64,000 nt of DNA from Adineta ricciae (Eukaryota > Rotifera > Eurotatoria > Adinetida > Adinetidae). The stretch spans positions 124,001 to 188,000 of the forward strand of contig CAJNOJ010000178.1 of NCBI GenBank assembly GCA_905250025.1, written 5' to 3'. A program made the position numbers and the translations under genes. Below the pieces are notes generated by a model. It saw only the letters and a list, made by a program, of their open reading frames with translations. It made no database searches and was not told the origin of the DNA. Shown piece by piece: positions 22,263 to 35,199 of this stretch. Position 1 is the first letter of the stretch. The number at the start of each line of letters is the position of its first letter.

Positions 22263-23786
22263 ATGTCTTCAGCTTCAAGTCTTCATGTTGGAAGTCATGT
22301 AACTCCAGTATATTTGAACTTGTACGATTTAGGTGGATGTACAAATGCTTGTCTTCATACAATAGGTTTATTGTATTATCATTGTGCTGTTCAAGCTCAT
22401 TCAGCTGAATATGGATATATGGGACATTCGTATAAATTTACTGGTCTTTATAAAACTTCCAAACATGATTCACGTTTTCATTTATATCGTTTACGTAATT
22501 CAATTGAAGTTGGTTGGACATGGTTTAGTGAAAAAGAAATCGATGATATTGTCGAAGATTTGAAATTATTTTATCTTGGATGTGATTATCATGTAGTTGA
22601 TAAAAATTCCATTCATTTTGTTAAATATCTTCTTGAACAACTTTCAAATGATGTTCAATTGAAACATCTTGAACCAATCAAAATCCTTCGATTACCATCT
22701 TGTAAAAAAAAAACAAATCTTTTCTTCTCATAATCATATGTGAATTCTTTTTCTAAATATCAGATATCGATCGTATTCGTCGTTTAACACATACATTTCA
22801 TTTCTTGGAAATATTTGATACTGAAAAAGACATTGCTGAAGTGAATATTCTCTATTTTCTCTACATGAAATACAGAGGAGATATGAAAGAAATTTGTCAA
22901 ATTCTCAAATGTGATACATTGCATCAAGTATGCCTCAGAAATTCACTTCAAAAGAAATCTCTTCCTTTGACTAATTTAGTTAAAATACTCAATCAAATTA
23001 ATCCAACAAGGTATACAACGAAGAAATCTTCCGATATTTGTCGCGTTTACAACATTCGAAATGAAAACTGCTTATGAATATTTATACATAATCGATCAAA
23101 ACATGTCCGAGAAATCAATTGACAATCCACAATTAACATTAACAGATGTGTTTCATCAGTTTGATACAATTACATTACGTGGACGAACAAGTATTGATCG
23201 ATATCTTAATATTCAACAAACGAAACAAATTCAAGTTGAAAAGAACAAATCCATAACGAATATTCAATTTGATAATCGAAAACGATCATCAATTAAACAG
23301 AATGACGAACGTTTGTTGTTGCGAAAAGATTTTAAACATATGATTTCATTTCTTTTCTTTAAGAAATAATTCTTCCAACGATTCATCGATCATCTTTACC
23401 TCAAGCAAAATCTCAAAATCAAGATCAAACATCATTATCATCTCCATGTATATCGAATATTTTCGAATCCGATCCACAATCAACATCAATCTTTCTCAAT
23501 TCATTACTTCAAGATTTACCAAATTCGGTAAGTAAAAAGACAAAAATGAATTTTTAAACATTTTCTTTTGATTGAATTTCATTTAACGAATAATCAGAAG
23601 ATAACAAATCAACAACGAAAATCTTATTACATATCACATAAAAGAAAACTTCCTCGTGATCTCAAATTAACAGATGATCTCTATACAATTACAAATCAGA
23701 ATTCATTGTATTACAATTGTACAAATAATGATACATTCATCGATTCAAATTCAATTTCTTGTGAGAAAATCGATTCAAATGTTTAA
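22263..23786 (+). CDS. PPPDE (DeSI-type) domain protein with catalytic Cys replaced
   Basis: PPPDE proteins are papain-like isopeptidases that remove SUMO or ubiquitin. The first exon carries VYLNLYDLGGCTNACLHTIG, YHCAVQAHSAEYGYMGHSY (catalytic His) and the helix-loop FYLGCDYHVVDKNSIHF. The last motif is normally NCNHF, with the catalytic Cys; here it is NSIHF, so the nucleophile is Ser and the protein is probably inactive or altered. An intron after RLPS leads to IDRIRRLTHTFHFLEIF. A 53-nt intron at 23311-23363 with a GTTTG donor and one from 23530 join the last exons, giving a Ser/Gln-rich, likely disordered tail ending at 23786. The junction near 23060-23115 is uncertain; a GTTTAC donor with an acceptor before KSIDNPQ keeps frame. 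Confidence 0.7.
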
Positions 23787-26700
23787 TTCTAATAATATAA
23801 AATCTTTCGCATTCTATATTTCATTGTTATTCTTTATCTATTATTATCTGACAAGATAATCTTAATATTAACTATTGAAATACATTTCTACATATCGTCA
23901 TATGATTTCATTCGTCATCAAAATCGATTAATCTTGAGTATTTCCAGATTTTCCCCTCAAAACAAAACAAATCTCATCATTACAGTAACTCCTAAACATC
24001 TCAACACGAGATTTTGTTTACATGTCTGGTATTTCTTAATATCTTTGATATATGTTTTGACATTAATATCTGATATACACAACGTGTCTCGTTTACAGTT
24101 GTCTTTTAAATAACAACAGTTGAATGTACTGTCATCAGCATATAAAAAAGAAAAAGAAAGACAAGAAATCCGATTGTTTCGACGTGCTGAAGAATCTGAG
24201 AAGAAAAAAAACGTACTTGTACTCATATGACTCTTTTACATAAATATGAACATTTGATATTCATTAAATACTTGAAATACGACTAACATACGTAGAAAAC
24301 TTTTCCTTTTTAATGATTTCTGTTGATAAACAAAAAAAAGGATTTTGAAACCAAATCCAATGTTGATAACATTGATGATTAATTAGCTTTTATTGAATAT
24401 ATTATCATAGAAGAAGTTCGACATTCTTTTTCTTGTTATCTATTCGTCGAGCAATTGTTCCTTAACGGTTAACTTTCAGGTTTTCTACATCTGTCCATTA
24501 ATCTTATTGATAAGAGAAAATTCCAACACACATGTTGAGATATATTTTCTTTGTATTTTAAATCAATAACAAATTCGGTACACATCGTCAGTCTTTGATT
24601 TTGATCAAGTAAGTAATAGGTTCTTTTCAAAACAAAATGACGTCATTTCTTCGTCGTTATTTTATTCCTTTATTATCATCATGATTTTGCTCCATTGCTT
24701 TTTAATATTTCTATTGCAATAAACAATACTAAACAAAACAAAATGATGATAATAATATATTTTTTTTCGCTGTAAGATATGCGCAAAGAAAAAACAAATC
24801 TGAATATATAAACGTAAAACGTGTCTTATATTGAGTCGTATTTGAATAATTAACCTTTTTATCTTTAAGCATTATGAAAGTAGTTTTTCTATGTTTAAAT
24901 ATCATACTAATGACTTTTGTTGATTAATATTCATAGAAGGTATTGTAGATTTTTATACAGAAAGAATTTCTTTTGTTAATTTATCAATGATTTCTCTTGA
25001 GTTTTCCTAATCAGAAGAAAAAAAGCAACATGTACACTTTTATCTGAATCATAAAACTAATCGTGATTGTTTGTGTTGTTTCGTTCTCTTCTTCTTCTTC
25101 TTTCTATTGTCATTGGTTTCATCTGTAGACATTATCGATGATAAAAAAGACGAGACAAGAAGAAAGAAACCGCTTTCACAACATATTAGAAAATAAAAAG
25201 AGAAAGATCTCTTTTAATATTTATTATTATTTCTCTCAAGAGATATAGAAGAATATTAAATAAGGTAAATAAGTTCGTCGAAATTATTAACTTTGAAAAA
25301 TCCTTATATGTAAAAGAAAATATTTTTATCATCAAAATCGATATTTAATATTTATGAATAACATCATATGAGAGTCTCTTGTCTTTCTTCCACATCTCTT
25401 ATGACAATCCGTTAGTCTTACGCACTATAAGCTTATAAATAGAAAAATCTTTTCTACTTACTTTATATGGTGAAGTATTCATTTCCAACAATGTTGACAA
25501 AAATCGATACAGCGTGTTCTTTTTGTTCATGTGTACTCAATCATAGTCGATTGAAACTGATGAATAAAAGATATTTTCTAATGAGAAGGTTTTTCAACTT
25601 GAGAAAAGTGACAAAAAAATGTTATTTATGGATGAAAATATGGATTAATTATTAATTCAGTGATGTTTTTTTCTGAGATTATTCATTGAAGATTTTGTAA
25701 GGAAGGAAGAGTTGCTTGAAAATGAATAGAACTAGTGAGATATTCATAACAAATCTATAGAAAGACTTATTTACGTAGAAATGAATCAATTAGACAAACT
25801 TTGTCAGGTGTATTAAATCCATTATTTAGACTTTTTGATAACGGAAATGACAAAATACACATTCTTGTCGCTTATTTTATCATTCGACAGTTCTTTTTCT
25901 TCTATTCCGGTCGCTTATTCCTCAATTTTCGAAGATAATCTCATTTCTTTTTCTTTGAAGAAAAGTAAGTATTTGCCTTTGAAAGCAACAGAGAAAGATT
26001 TTCTATGTCAGATAGGAAAAATTTTTTGCATAGATTAAATGATTCAGTCGACCACATTCTCTTTCTTATTACTTGTGTAACTGCGTGCTTTTGCGTCGTT
26101 TATGATCGCGATTTTCGAGGGTATTTCAACTTCACATGAGTTTTTTAATTAGAAAAGCGAATAACAAGTAACAATAGAATAATCTGTTTGATCTTTTGAT
26201 TATTTCCTCGAATGGGTGGAAACGATGAAGAACAAGTATTACATTCCATTGATTAAAAAAACTTTTTCTTATGATATTTATCGATATATAATAAGATTGA
26301 CTCATTGATTTTCAGATAAATTTATTTCTATCGAAATCTCAATGTTTTTTCTTCATCGATACGCTCTTTTTTTTTCTCTCTCTCTCTCTATGTCATTAAG
26401 ACAAATTATATAGTTTTATCAAAACGATCAGTAAGCACGTCAAATAAAGTAATTGACATTAAAAGAATATAAGAAATAAAAGGCCATGTGTTTGATTCTG
26501 ATCTTTTTTTTTGTCGAAACTAAAATTCCCAAAAAAAGTAAAAAAAGAAATATTCTTTTCTACTACAAACATCGTTTTCTCTTTCTCTTTCTGAGACATT
26601 TGATTGATGATGATCGATCATCATTCATACAAGTAAATGACTGTTGTCAATATTATTCATTCACTATTCAAGTAGTCACATCACGTTCTCTTCTTCTTCT

Positions 26701-27388
26701 TCTTCCTCCATATTCTATTGCTCCCAATTTACTATCGAACACTTTTTTGAATCAATTCTATAAATACTGTCGGAGAGAACAGAAGAATTCCTATCTTAAA
26801 CAAGCGACTAGAACAATTCAAAGGTAGGATGAACAATTTTATCAAAGGAAACAAAATTATTAAGAGGTTTTTTGCGTCTTTGATATATTAGACTTGATCT
26901 AATCCTCGTCATTTGAGTACTTGGAGGATTAGAATAGGTCGTAGAAAAAGCAAACGAGTTTTCTTTTACTAATTAGAATGAAATAAAACTCAAGAAGATT
27001 TCTTATTAATTACATCAAACATGTTGATCTAACATTTTATCATTCTGATATATTTCTTTCAATGATATTTTGAAAATGGATCAACGACAAGATTAATATG
27101 TCAATTGTATGATGTTCCATTACTAGTTGTTTTTCTATTAGCAAAGATTAACATTCTTTTCACGTGTTGACATATGCATTTTGGCACATTGTAACCCAAA
27201 GATAATTATTTAGTTAGGTATCTTATTAAAATTGCACCTAAAAAATCGTGTTGGACATCTGTTAGATGAATTAATTCTAGAATTAATATGCATGTGACTA
27301 AAAGGAAGGAAAAAGGAATTTGACATTGGTTTTTATTTAGATTGTAACCCGTCCGTCTGTTAGTGATATATGCGAATATTATTAATCA
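23787..27388. other. 3.6-kb gene-poor region
   Basis: Strongly AT-rich with scattered homopolymers and a short CT run near 26375. Frames at 23957-24226 (minus), 25467, 25835 and 26486 (plus) are biased to Phe, Lys and Ser and match no motif I know. No inverted terminal repeats, tRNA or rRNA were recognised. It could hold regulatory sequence for the downstream receptor. Confidence 0.45.
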
Positions 27389-29478
27389 ATGTCGTTCACA
27401 ATTAATGGAAGTTCAATAGCAAATAATTCCTATTGTTCAGCTGTATTTTATCATATTTGTTGGCCTCAAACACTTGCGGGTCAATCTGCGAATGTCTCAT
27501 GTGCTGCACTGTTACAGGAAGGTGTTGATACGACAAGTAAATTAAGAGAAACAAGTGTTGTTTGTCGAACTGAAGTGGTTTTTTATATAGAATTTGTTAC
27601 TCGACATTGTCTTCCATCTGGTAATTGGTCAAATATTAATTTTGAGCAGTGCTTCTATCCGGATGTTTGGGCTTTACTTGTCAAATCTTTTCTTGTTCGA
27701 CCACAAAGCGAAAGAGAAGTTTGTTAAGAGGATTTATTTGATTTTCATTGGATTTTGAATAAATAGATCTTTCCAAAATTGGTCCGATTTGCTCGTTATG
27801 GTGAACTCGGTGGATTATCACTCTCGTTAACTACCGTTCTTATTTCATTATTCATCTTTTTCACCTTCAGGTAAGTCAGCTCGTTCTTTTTATTTGAATC
27901 TTTGATCTTTACCGTAGAACATTGTACTGCGAGCGAACAAAGATTCATGTCAATCTTTTATTAGCCATTCTCATCCAAACCATTGCTCGATTAAGTGCCT
28001 ACGCGTTAGTATTTACTTGAAAATTGTCTAAAATAAGAACATAAATTTTGATTTAGATTTCAAATGGTTTCGCAAAATTCACCCGGTGAATGTAATGTCG
28101 ATAATCATCTCCATTCGTCACTTGGAAGAAGTTTATTCAGTGTGTTTTGTCCTCTAATTACCGTACTTCTACAATTTGGTAAAACTGCGATGTTTATGTG
28201 GATGTTGTGTGAAGGAATTCAACTTAATAATGTTTTAACCGTTGGAGTTTTTAAAAATTACTTTAAAACACTTTATTTTCATATACTTGGTTGGTGTAAG
28301 TTGAGAGGTCAATTGTTTGACTTTGGAAACATTCATTTGAATATTTAGTTCTCCCATTTTGTATAACATTGAGTTGGACTATTGTTATGGTGATTAAACA
28401 ACGTGAACGACGGTAATGTTCGACATGTTGATGTTTGTGATGATGATATTTTTTGTTTTTTAGATGTTTTTATAATTACAATCACCTGATCTATTATTGG
28501 ATCATTGATGGACCACGTTATGCTGTTATGATTGTAAATGACAAATATTTTTGTTCAATTGACAAGAATGCTGTTGTTGTTTTTTTCTTATTCTTTAAGA
28601 TAAATATTATCTTTTTATTGAATATTCTTCGAGTTTTAATGGTGAAAATGAAAGAAGGTTCAGAAAAACAAGTTCGAGAAGAGTAAGTATTCAACTAGGA
28701 TTCTCATACATCCATATTAGTTTCCAAATAGGCAATATAATACCCACCGAAATAATGTTGTATCACGCATAAAACATTTCACACATCGGTAATTCACTAC
28801 TCGATGACATTTGACTAATATTAATCAATCAAAATTGATAATTTTTCTTCTATTTTACTCAAATCGTTTTTGTTTTGTTTTTCAGTCGACGTCGAGCGTC
28901 TATGCATGCGAAATTCGTCCGACAAACAGTGAAAGCTGCTATTTTTCTGTTGCCTTTATTAGGTATCACACATGTTTTGGAAACATTCGTTTCAGCTTGT
29001 AAGTTTATTGAAAAGTAAAGCAATACGAAAAGAATTCTGTTTAGATGATAAACCAATCACCATATTTGCGATTTACTGCTGTGTAAATGTAATCTTAGTT
29101 GCTCCACAAGGCTTCTATTGTGCATTGTTCTACTGTTTTCTCAATGCTGAAGTAAACGTTTTGTTTCTTTTTTTGCGAACTTTTCAATGAGTTGTGTTGT
29201 GTTAAGGTTCAAGAAACGTTAAAACGACGTTTTCAAACAACACAACTTTGGCATCGATGGAAAAAATACTCAGGCGATAAAAACTCGTATCCAAATGAAA
29301 CACCTAAGAAAGAGAATCAATCCTGTTTAGATTTAAAAACCTTAGATTCGAAATCAATCGTAAGTTTTTCATTCAATTTCTTATCTATTCATTTCTTCTT
29401 TGTTCGTTGTAGAAAAACGATGAATTACTCAAAAGTGAACAACATCCGTTGACATCTACAATTGACGAAATTCAATAA
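27389..29478 (+). CDS. Secretin-family (class B) GPCR, PDF/calcitonin receptor-like
   Basis: The N-terminus holds a hormone-receptor domain: CWPQTLAGQSANVSC...CLPSGNWSNINFEQC with the expected Cys pattern. The seven-helix domain has class B signatures: GLSLSLTTVL (TM1), FGKTAMFMWMLCEGIQLNN (TM3), YYWIIDGPRYAV (TM4), LLNILRVLMVKMK (TM5), VKAAIFLLPLLGITHVLE (TM6), APQGFYCALFYCFLNAEVQ (TM7), then the tail LKRRFQTTQLWHRW. About ten short introns join in frame, including one with a GTTTG donor (27719-27766), one with GTTAG after SAY, and a 60-nt microexon near 28732-28791 (QYNTHRNNVVSRIKHFTH). No stop interrupts the spliced frame. No signal peptide is evident, so an upstream exon may be missing. 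Couples peptide hormones to G proteins; ligand not predictable. Confidence 0.82.
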
Positions 29479-29601
29479 TTTTCATCTTTTATTTCTTGAA
29501 TTTTCTTACTAAATTTCTCTCGTGAACACATCATTTTTCTTTTCGAAAAATGAAGAGTTTAAATGTGTATAAATTATAATTTATTTCTCTTTTTTTCTTC
29601 T

Positions 29602-30375
29602 TCACGTTGTACGTCCAAAAAACTTTTTTAAAACATATTCACTTAACTGATGTTCACGTGTACAATCATAAGTGAGAATCGCGTTAATTCGAGGTGATTT
29701 CGATGTATGAACTTTCGTTACACGATGAAGATACTTTCGACCATTGAACATAACAAGTCCACCGCACTGAAAATCATGCCGAGAGATAATTTTCTCATCA
29801 GTTTTGTATTCAAAAATTCCTTCATTAGGATTCGATGCTTGTTGTAAAAGAAGATTAATAAAGAAGTGAGAATGATCTGTGTGCCAACTGAGTTGATTCG
29901 CTTGATGATAGATGTTGACATATAATGCACCTAATTTATCACAACTTGGGTAAAGTTGAGGATAAATTTGAATGATTTGTGTTAGAAAATGAATTAATGA
30001 ATTTGATGAATAGATTTTTCGAAGAAGTGAATTGGATGGAATTTGATCGTAGGCAATGATTGTTTTACTACTTGATTCCATTTCAAAAGAATTTGATGAA
30101 ATGTTATAAAGATTATCGGTGTGTTGAACATACGAATGAAACAAATTTTGTGAAAAATCTTTCACAATTGAATCAATTTCATGAAGAATTGTTGAAAGTG
30201 TTGATTGAGTTAAAAAGTTCGGAAGATACAAACAACCTGTAGAATGAAATTCTCCTCGACTAGTCGTTATTAATTGATTAAATCTATCCGATTGATGATC
30301 ATTTAACGGGTAAAGTTTATGATTAATCAATGTATGAATTTTTCGAAGAGAATTTCGATAAAACATCGTTTGCAA
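29602..30375 (-). CDS. 2-oxoglutarate/Fe(II)-dependent dioxygenase, 257 aa
   Basis: The jelly-roll core shows the iron-binding HxD...H triad: WHTDHSHFFINLLLQ supplies His and Asp, LHRVTKV supplies the distal His, and RINAILTYD gives the Arg that binds 2-oxoglutarate. The fold and motif spacing resemble small oxygenases of the phytanoyl-CoA dioxygenase or ArpA/HalD type. An Asp in the triad argues for a hydroxylase rather than a halogenase. Intronless, with a start at 30375 (a second Met lies three residues in). Substrate unknown. The lack of introns in this intron-rich window is compatible with lateral acquisition, but this is inference. Confidence 0.75.
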   Translation of the reverse strand: MQTMFYRNSLRKIHTLINHKLYPLNDHQSDRFNQLITTSRGEFHSTGCLYLPNFLTQSTLSTILHEIDSIVKDFSQNLFHSYVQHTDNLYNISSNSFEMESSSKTIIAYDQIPSNSLLRKIYSSNSLIHFLTQIIQIYPQLYPSCDKLGALYVNIYHQANQLSWHTDHSHFFINLLLQQASNPNEGIFEYKTDEKIISRHDFQCGGLVMFNGRKYLHRVTKVHTSKSPRINAILTYDCTREHQLSEYVLKKFFGRTT

Positions 30376-30826
30376 ATAGTAAGAAGAAATGACTAAGATA
30401 AGATAGGTACGTAACTTTTATTATTGAAGAAGAAATGATAACGATTGGTCGAGATTTTGTTGTGTTTTGTTTTTCTTATAATTGTATGAAATTTACTAAC
30501 GACAAACACATTGTGAAGTTGAATGTCGATAGCGAAATCTCAATTTTTTATCTTTGCACAAGTTGTTTTTCACTTCAATAATGTTTTCAAGTGATTTTTC
30601 GAATTAATCTCATGCAAATCGAATATGTTCCGTTCCTTAGATTCGAACCGATATTAATCACATCAATTCCCCAGTATACTAAGTCAACCGATTGATTTAC
30701 TCGTTCTGATTTCAAAGAAAAACATACTCCAAATGTTTCTAATTTGTTCGTTTATGTCTTTGTGTTTCGTCAGTAGAATACCATGATTTGTACATATATA
30801 ACTGAAAGAATTCAATGTGAAACCAA
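30376..30826. other. Divergent spacer between oxygenase and F-box genes
   Basis: 450 bp shared by two divergently transcribed genes, so it probably holds both promoters. It contains the pol III-like box pair listed separately. Confidence 0.4.
30639..30685 (-). other. tRNA-like A-box/B-box pair, probable tRNA relic
   Basis: On the minus strand TTAGTATACTGG (A-box-like) is followed about 25 bases later by GGTTCGAATCT (B-box-like). T-stem and acceptor pairing are poor, so it is not a working tRNA gene; it may be a relic or chance. Confidence 0.25.
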
Positions 30827-32409
30827 ATGAATAAACAAATGGCGAAAATGTTGTGTTTAGAAGATTTACCAAATGAATTGTTTTTCATGATATTTTCTTA
30901 TTTAACCAAATATGATCTGTTAGAATCGTGTTTACAATTGAATTCCAGAATAAATCATCTTCTTTTCAAATATATTCATCATATGAATTTTTCATCGGTA
31001 TTATCCAAACAACAAATCGATAAATATGCACAAAAGTTTCTTCCATTTATACGAAATTCGATTTATTCATTCACATTCGATGATTATCATATCGGAAGGA
31101 CGTTTTTCGATCAAACTCGCTCGATTCGACTTGAAAATTTATCGCAAATAAAACTTATCGATCACGGAATCGATTTACAAGATGATTTCTTGGGACAATT
31201 TCGTCCAGAAACATTAAATCTAGTCATTACATCATTTAATCAAACGTGTAAACCTTGTAAATTATTATCAACATCAATTAAGCGATTACATATCGAATTT
31301 GAAACCGGAGATGATGCGAAACAGTAAATGAAATCTGATTTTTTAACAAAAACAAAAAACGAAAAAATTAATTTGATATTTTTAGTTATTTGGCTAATCA
31401 TTTGGAAATTTTATCAACTTCAGTTCTTGTTCATATGCGAATCATATTTTCGAAATTATCCGAATATTTCCAATTATTTCAACTTCATCTTCCCATTCAT
31501 CTCGAGAAACTTTATGTTTCCATATTTTCAATTGATAAAAGCGACTATCATCGTTCGTTAATCTTTCCATATTTACTCGATTATCAATTAGAAATTTGTC
31601 AAATTCCCTTTTATTTAATTCAATTTCTTCTTCCATCCAGTACAAATCTTCAACGCTTGGCATTTATTGGTCAAACAACAACGATCAAAGCGAAATCATG
31701 GAAAATTTTACTTTCTAATTATTTAAATCTTGAACGATTCGATCTTCATTTATCACAGAATTACGATGTACATTATTCAGATATTCAAGAATGGAAATAT
31801 GAATTTCCCAAATATTCAGTTGATTATAATTCATTGAAGAATTCATTTCGAATAAATTCATCAAAGTTTGATCGTTTAGATCGACTTTATCTGAACGAAT
31901 CGATTGAAAATTTTCATCATATTGATTATTCAAATGAAATTTCTCATTTAATCATTCGTAGTCAATATTGGTGTTCGTATTTCGATCTTTCATTAAATCT
32001 TCAGAATGAACTTTATCAACGTTTTAAGTTTATCAAACGTTTATCAACAACAATTCGACAATTAGAATATTTTCTTCGAACAAATTTTCTCACTCGAATT
32101 CAACAATTAGATTTGGAATTTCCAGAAAAATATTGTTTCATTCCAAATGAACTTGTTGAAAAACTTCCCAATGTCAAATCGATTTATTTATCATCGATGT
32201 ACGATGGAACACAAGATTTAAGTCTTCACACCGTCATCAAAGAACTTTTATTAGAAAAATTTTCTCAAATCAATTATCTTTATATCGATGCAGTTCGAAT
32301 TATTGACGAAGAAAATGTACAAGAATCCATTTCGAGTTGGTATTCATCTCGAATCAAACAACCTTATGTAAAATATCTTCTAGAGAAATCTCTTTCAATT
32401 TGGTTTTGA
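30827..32409 (+). CDS. F-box protein with leucine-rich-repeat-like region
   Basis: The N-terminus carries a typical F-box (LEDLPNELFFMIFSYLTKYDLL, then CLQLNSRINHLL), which binds Skp1 and recruits substrates to SCF ubiquitin ligases. A 62-nt intron at 31324-31385 splits the gene and joins AKH to YLANHLEIL in frame. The rest, about 450 residues, has irregular Leu-rich segments (LQRLAFIGQ, LERFDLHLS, YLNESIENF, IYLSSMYDG) consistent with a divergent LRR-like substrate-binding surface. Bdelloid genomes hold many such F-box proteins. The start could also be the internal Met six residues downstream. Confidence 0.78.
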
Positions 32410-32706
32410 ATAACAAATTTCTTTTGGAAATATTCACAATATTATAAATTATCTTTGTGTATAGAATTTATCTTAACAAAACTTTTTTTTGTGTTACTTA
32501 AATAAATACAATACGAGATATTAACAATTGTAGATAACATTCGATAGAGTGTTTGATGAGATTTGTTTTAGGTGTATTTTACAATGAATTGGAACACTTA
32601 TTAGATTATCTTGAGAATGACAAAATGGTTATCGTTTGGTGCTATTGTTTATTTATTAAAATATACTTGAAAGTAGAGAATCGGAGTTACAAAAGAAAAT
32701 ACTGAA
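32410..32706. other. Convergent 3' spacer
   Basis: About 300 bp between convergent gene ends, with no feature seen. Confidence 0.4.
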
Positions 32707-34493
32707 TTAATCATTGATTATTTTCAGAAGAAAGAACAAAATACTAATTTGTATTAATGTTATTTTATGATTTGTTTGTGTTCCAGTGGATGTTGTTGAA
32801 GAAGATGCTCGTGTGGCAGTAGTTGTTGTTGAAGGATTTATTTGTGTTCCATTGGAAACACATCCATCTCGATTGACATATTCTCCCCAACATGCTGCAT
32901 AGGCCATCTTATGTGCAATTGTATGTTGTTCCATTGTTCCAGTAAATAAATGACTCCAAGGTCCTTCCGCATACACCGGTACGTCTTCACCGCCATGTGT
33001 TTCAGCTTTCATTGGTAAAGCTGTTGGTGATAAATATTTCGTTGAATTTGTGTCTAATGAATATAAATAAGTTGCATTTCGTGCAGATGCATAATTAGGT
33101 CCATTTCCATAGGCAATGATATTAATCGGTAATCGATCGACATCACTTACATTCAACTGTTCTAATGATCCAAAACCTAAGATATTTGAACCACGGGATG
33201 CATATGCACCGAATGAAAAGACATGTGAATGATCAGCTGTGACTACCATAAGTGTTTCATTGAGAACACCACGATCTTTTAAGAATTGCTTCGCATGTCC
33301 GATAGCATCATCTAATTGAACATATTCATCTAAAGCGTATCTTGCACGTGTTTCGTGATGTCCATGATCGATTCTTCCACCTTCAACTAAAAGAAAGAAT
33401 CCCTGATTTGTTGCCAACAAGTGTTCTAAAGCAAATCTTGTCATTTCTGTTAAACTTGGTTCGTCATTTCCATAGGCCAATCGATCACTTTCATACTGCA
33501 TATGATCGTATTCAAATAAACCTAGGATAGGTTCGGGTGATCCAAATGGAATTTTATTCATTTCAGTTTTATTCCAAATGAAACGTCCTTTCCAATAATC
33601 ATCAACAAGTGATTTTTGATCTGTACGTGAATTGAATATAGATGCATTTTCGACATCACGTACCGTATTTGGATAAAAATATCGACGACCTCCGCCGAAT
33701 AGAACATCGATCGGTGGAGAATGAAGAACAAGTTGCTCAGCAATATCTACACAACCTTGCTGAGCTTGAGTCGCGCCAAAATATCGTGTATCGTAACCTT
33801 CCCAATTCCGTTCGGGAATGTGTGCGTAAGCTGCTGATGGTGTTGCATGAGTGATACGAGCAGTAGTGACAATACCGACTTTGTGACCTTAATTGAAATT
33901 CGAAAGTGAAAAGATCCATCAATTATGAAAGAAATTGTACCGAGATCCTGGGCCCAATTGAGAATACTTGATACATTTGTTCCAAGAGAGCTCAAACAGT
34001 CACTTCGTTTTGCTCGTCCATCGACACCAATCGTTCCTAACTGAGCTTTAACACCACATAAATACGCAGTTGCTGTAGCAGCTGAATCAGGCGTTTGATG
34101 ATCGATATTATAACTGAAGAAAAAAACATCAATATTGAAAGTCTTCTCTATCAAAAGAATCACTCACGTTTTTGATAAACCCAAGTGGCTGAACTGTTCC
34201 ATTTCTGTGACAAGATCTTCACCTAATTGTCCATTAACTTGTCCTTTCCGAATTCGTCCAGCTGTGACCGTTGATACTCCCATTCCATCGCCCAGAAACA
34301 TAATAACATTCTTTGCTATTCGTGTATTATCACGTTTTTTCAGAATCTCATCAATAGACAAACGAGCTTCTTCTCTCCAAAACGATGCATTCTTCTCAAT
34401 TGACCAATCTGTTCGGCCAGCATGAGCAAATTTCGCAAACGATTGAATCAACAACACAGTTAGTAAGACAGATCCTAAGCGAACATGCAGCAT
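32707..34493 (-). CDS. Alkaline phosphatase, likely GPI-anchored ectoenzyme
   Basis: Start at 34493 gives a signal peptide (MLHVRLGSVLLTVLLIQSFA). An in-frame ATG further upstream would add an unlikely N-terminus. Family motifs are intact: KNVIMFLGDGMGVSTVTAGR (metal site), DHQTPDSAATATAYLCGVK with the catalytic Ser, EGGRIDHGHH, VVTADHSHVF and AETHGGEDVPVYA. Introns at 34114-34167 and 33888-33940 keep frame (SKT/YNID and DLG/HKVG). The Ser/Thr-rich C-terminus ends in a hydrophobic stretch (LIQISILFFLLKI), as in GPI-anchored forms. It hydrolyses phosphate monoesters at the cell surface. The next gene on the same strand is a secreted polysaccharide lyase. Confidence 0.93.
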
Positions 34494-35199
34494 GTTATTT
34501 AGATCGAATAACAAAAAGAAAGTGTTAAGTAGAAACAAGGTTATCTTACGTAGCCATACTCTATTATCAGCCATCGATAGTATCGGATCAATTGTCTTTA
34601 ATGACATATAACAGAGATTATATGCACGCTCATGGGGAAGAGAAAGATATCGATATATAAACAGAGGAAACAGCAAAACTAATGATGGGAGAAGAACGAT
34701 GAGAAACAGATTGTTGAATTAAGGAAAACAAATTCTCATTCGAAGAACTTTCTTTTCACTAATTATCCGAAGCATTGTATATCTCATCTAGTATATGATT
34801 CTTCAAAACAATCTGACCTTGATATCGTATGAATATACTGGATCAAACTTACTTTGACTTTGCATTTCGATTGAATCAAACGTCTGTTCGACATAAATCA
34901 AAGATTTATATGCTAATAATCAACTCATCAAAAAAGATTAATGTTTAATTGCTCTCAAAGTAATAGATACTTTATTTTGAAAAACTCTCTTGGAGGCAAG
35001 GACAACGACTTTTATTCTTGGATATTCGATGATAACAGCGTGATAATGCGATAAAAGATTGTTTTATTATTTCATTTTTGTGACTTTTTTTATTAGTTTG
35101 CACTCAAGTTTTTTCACATTCGAATCGTACGAGTTAACAAATTGTCTCGAGTTGCAGAAAAAGAAAAACTCGATGTGATAAGAGAACTACAACTTATTG
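34494..35199. other. Spacer between alkaline phosphatase and PL8 genes
   Basis: 700 bp, AT-rich. It includes the alkaline phosphatase promoter region and the PL8 3' flank; no discrete element recognised. Confidence 0.4.

Noticed and set aside
23787-27388. Hidden gene in the 3.6-kb gap
   Set aside because: All frames are short, biased to AT-rich codons and without family motifs; no splice-linked set was found.
30639-30685. Functional tRNA gene
   Set aside because: A- and B-box-like words are present but the T-stem and acceptor do not pair and no anticodon stem is convincing.
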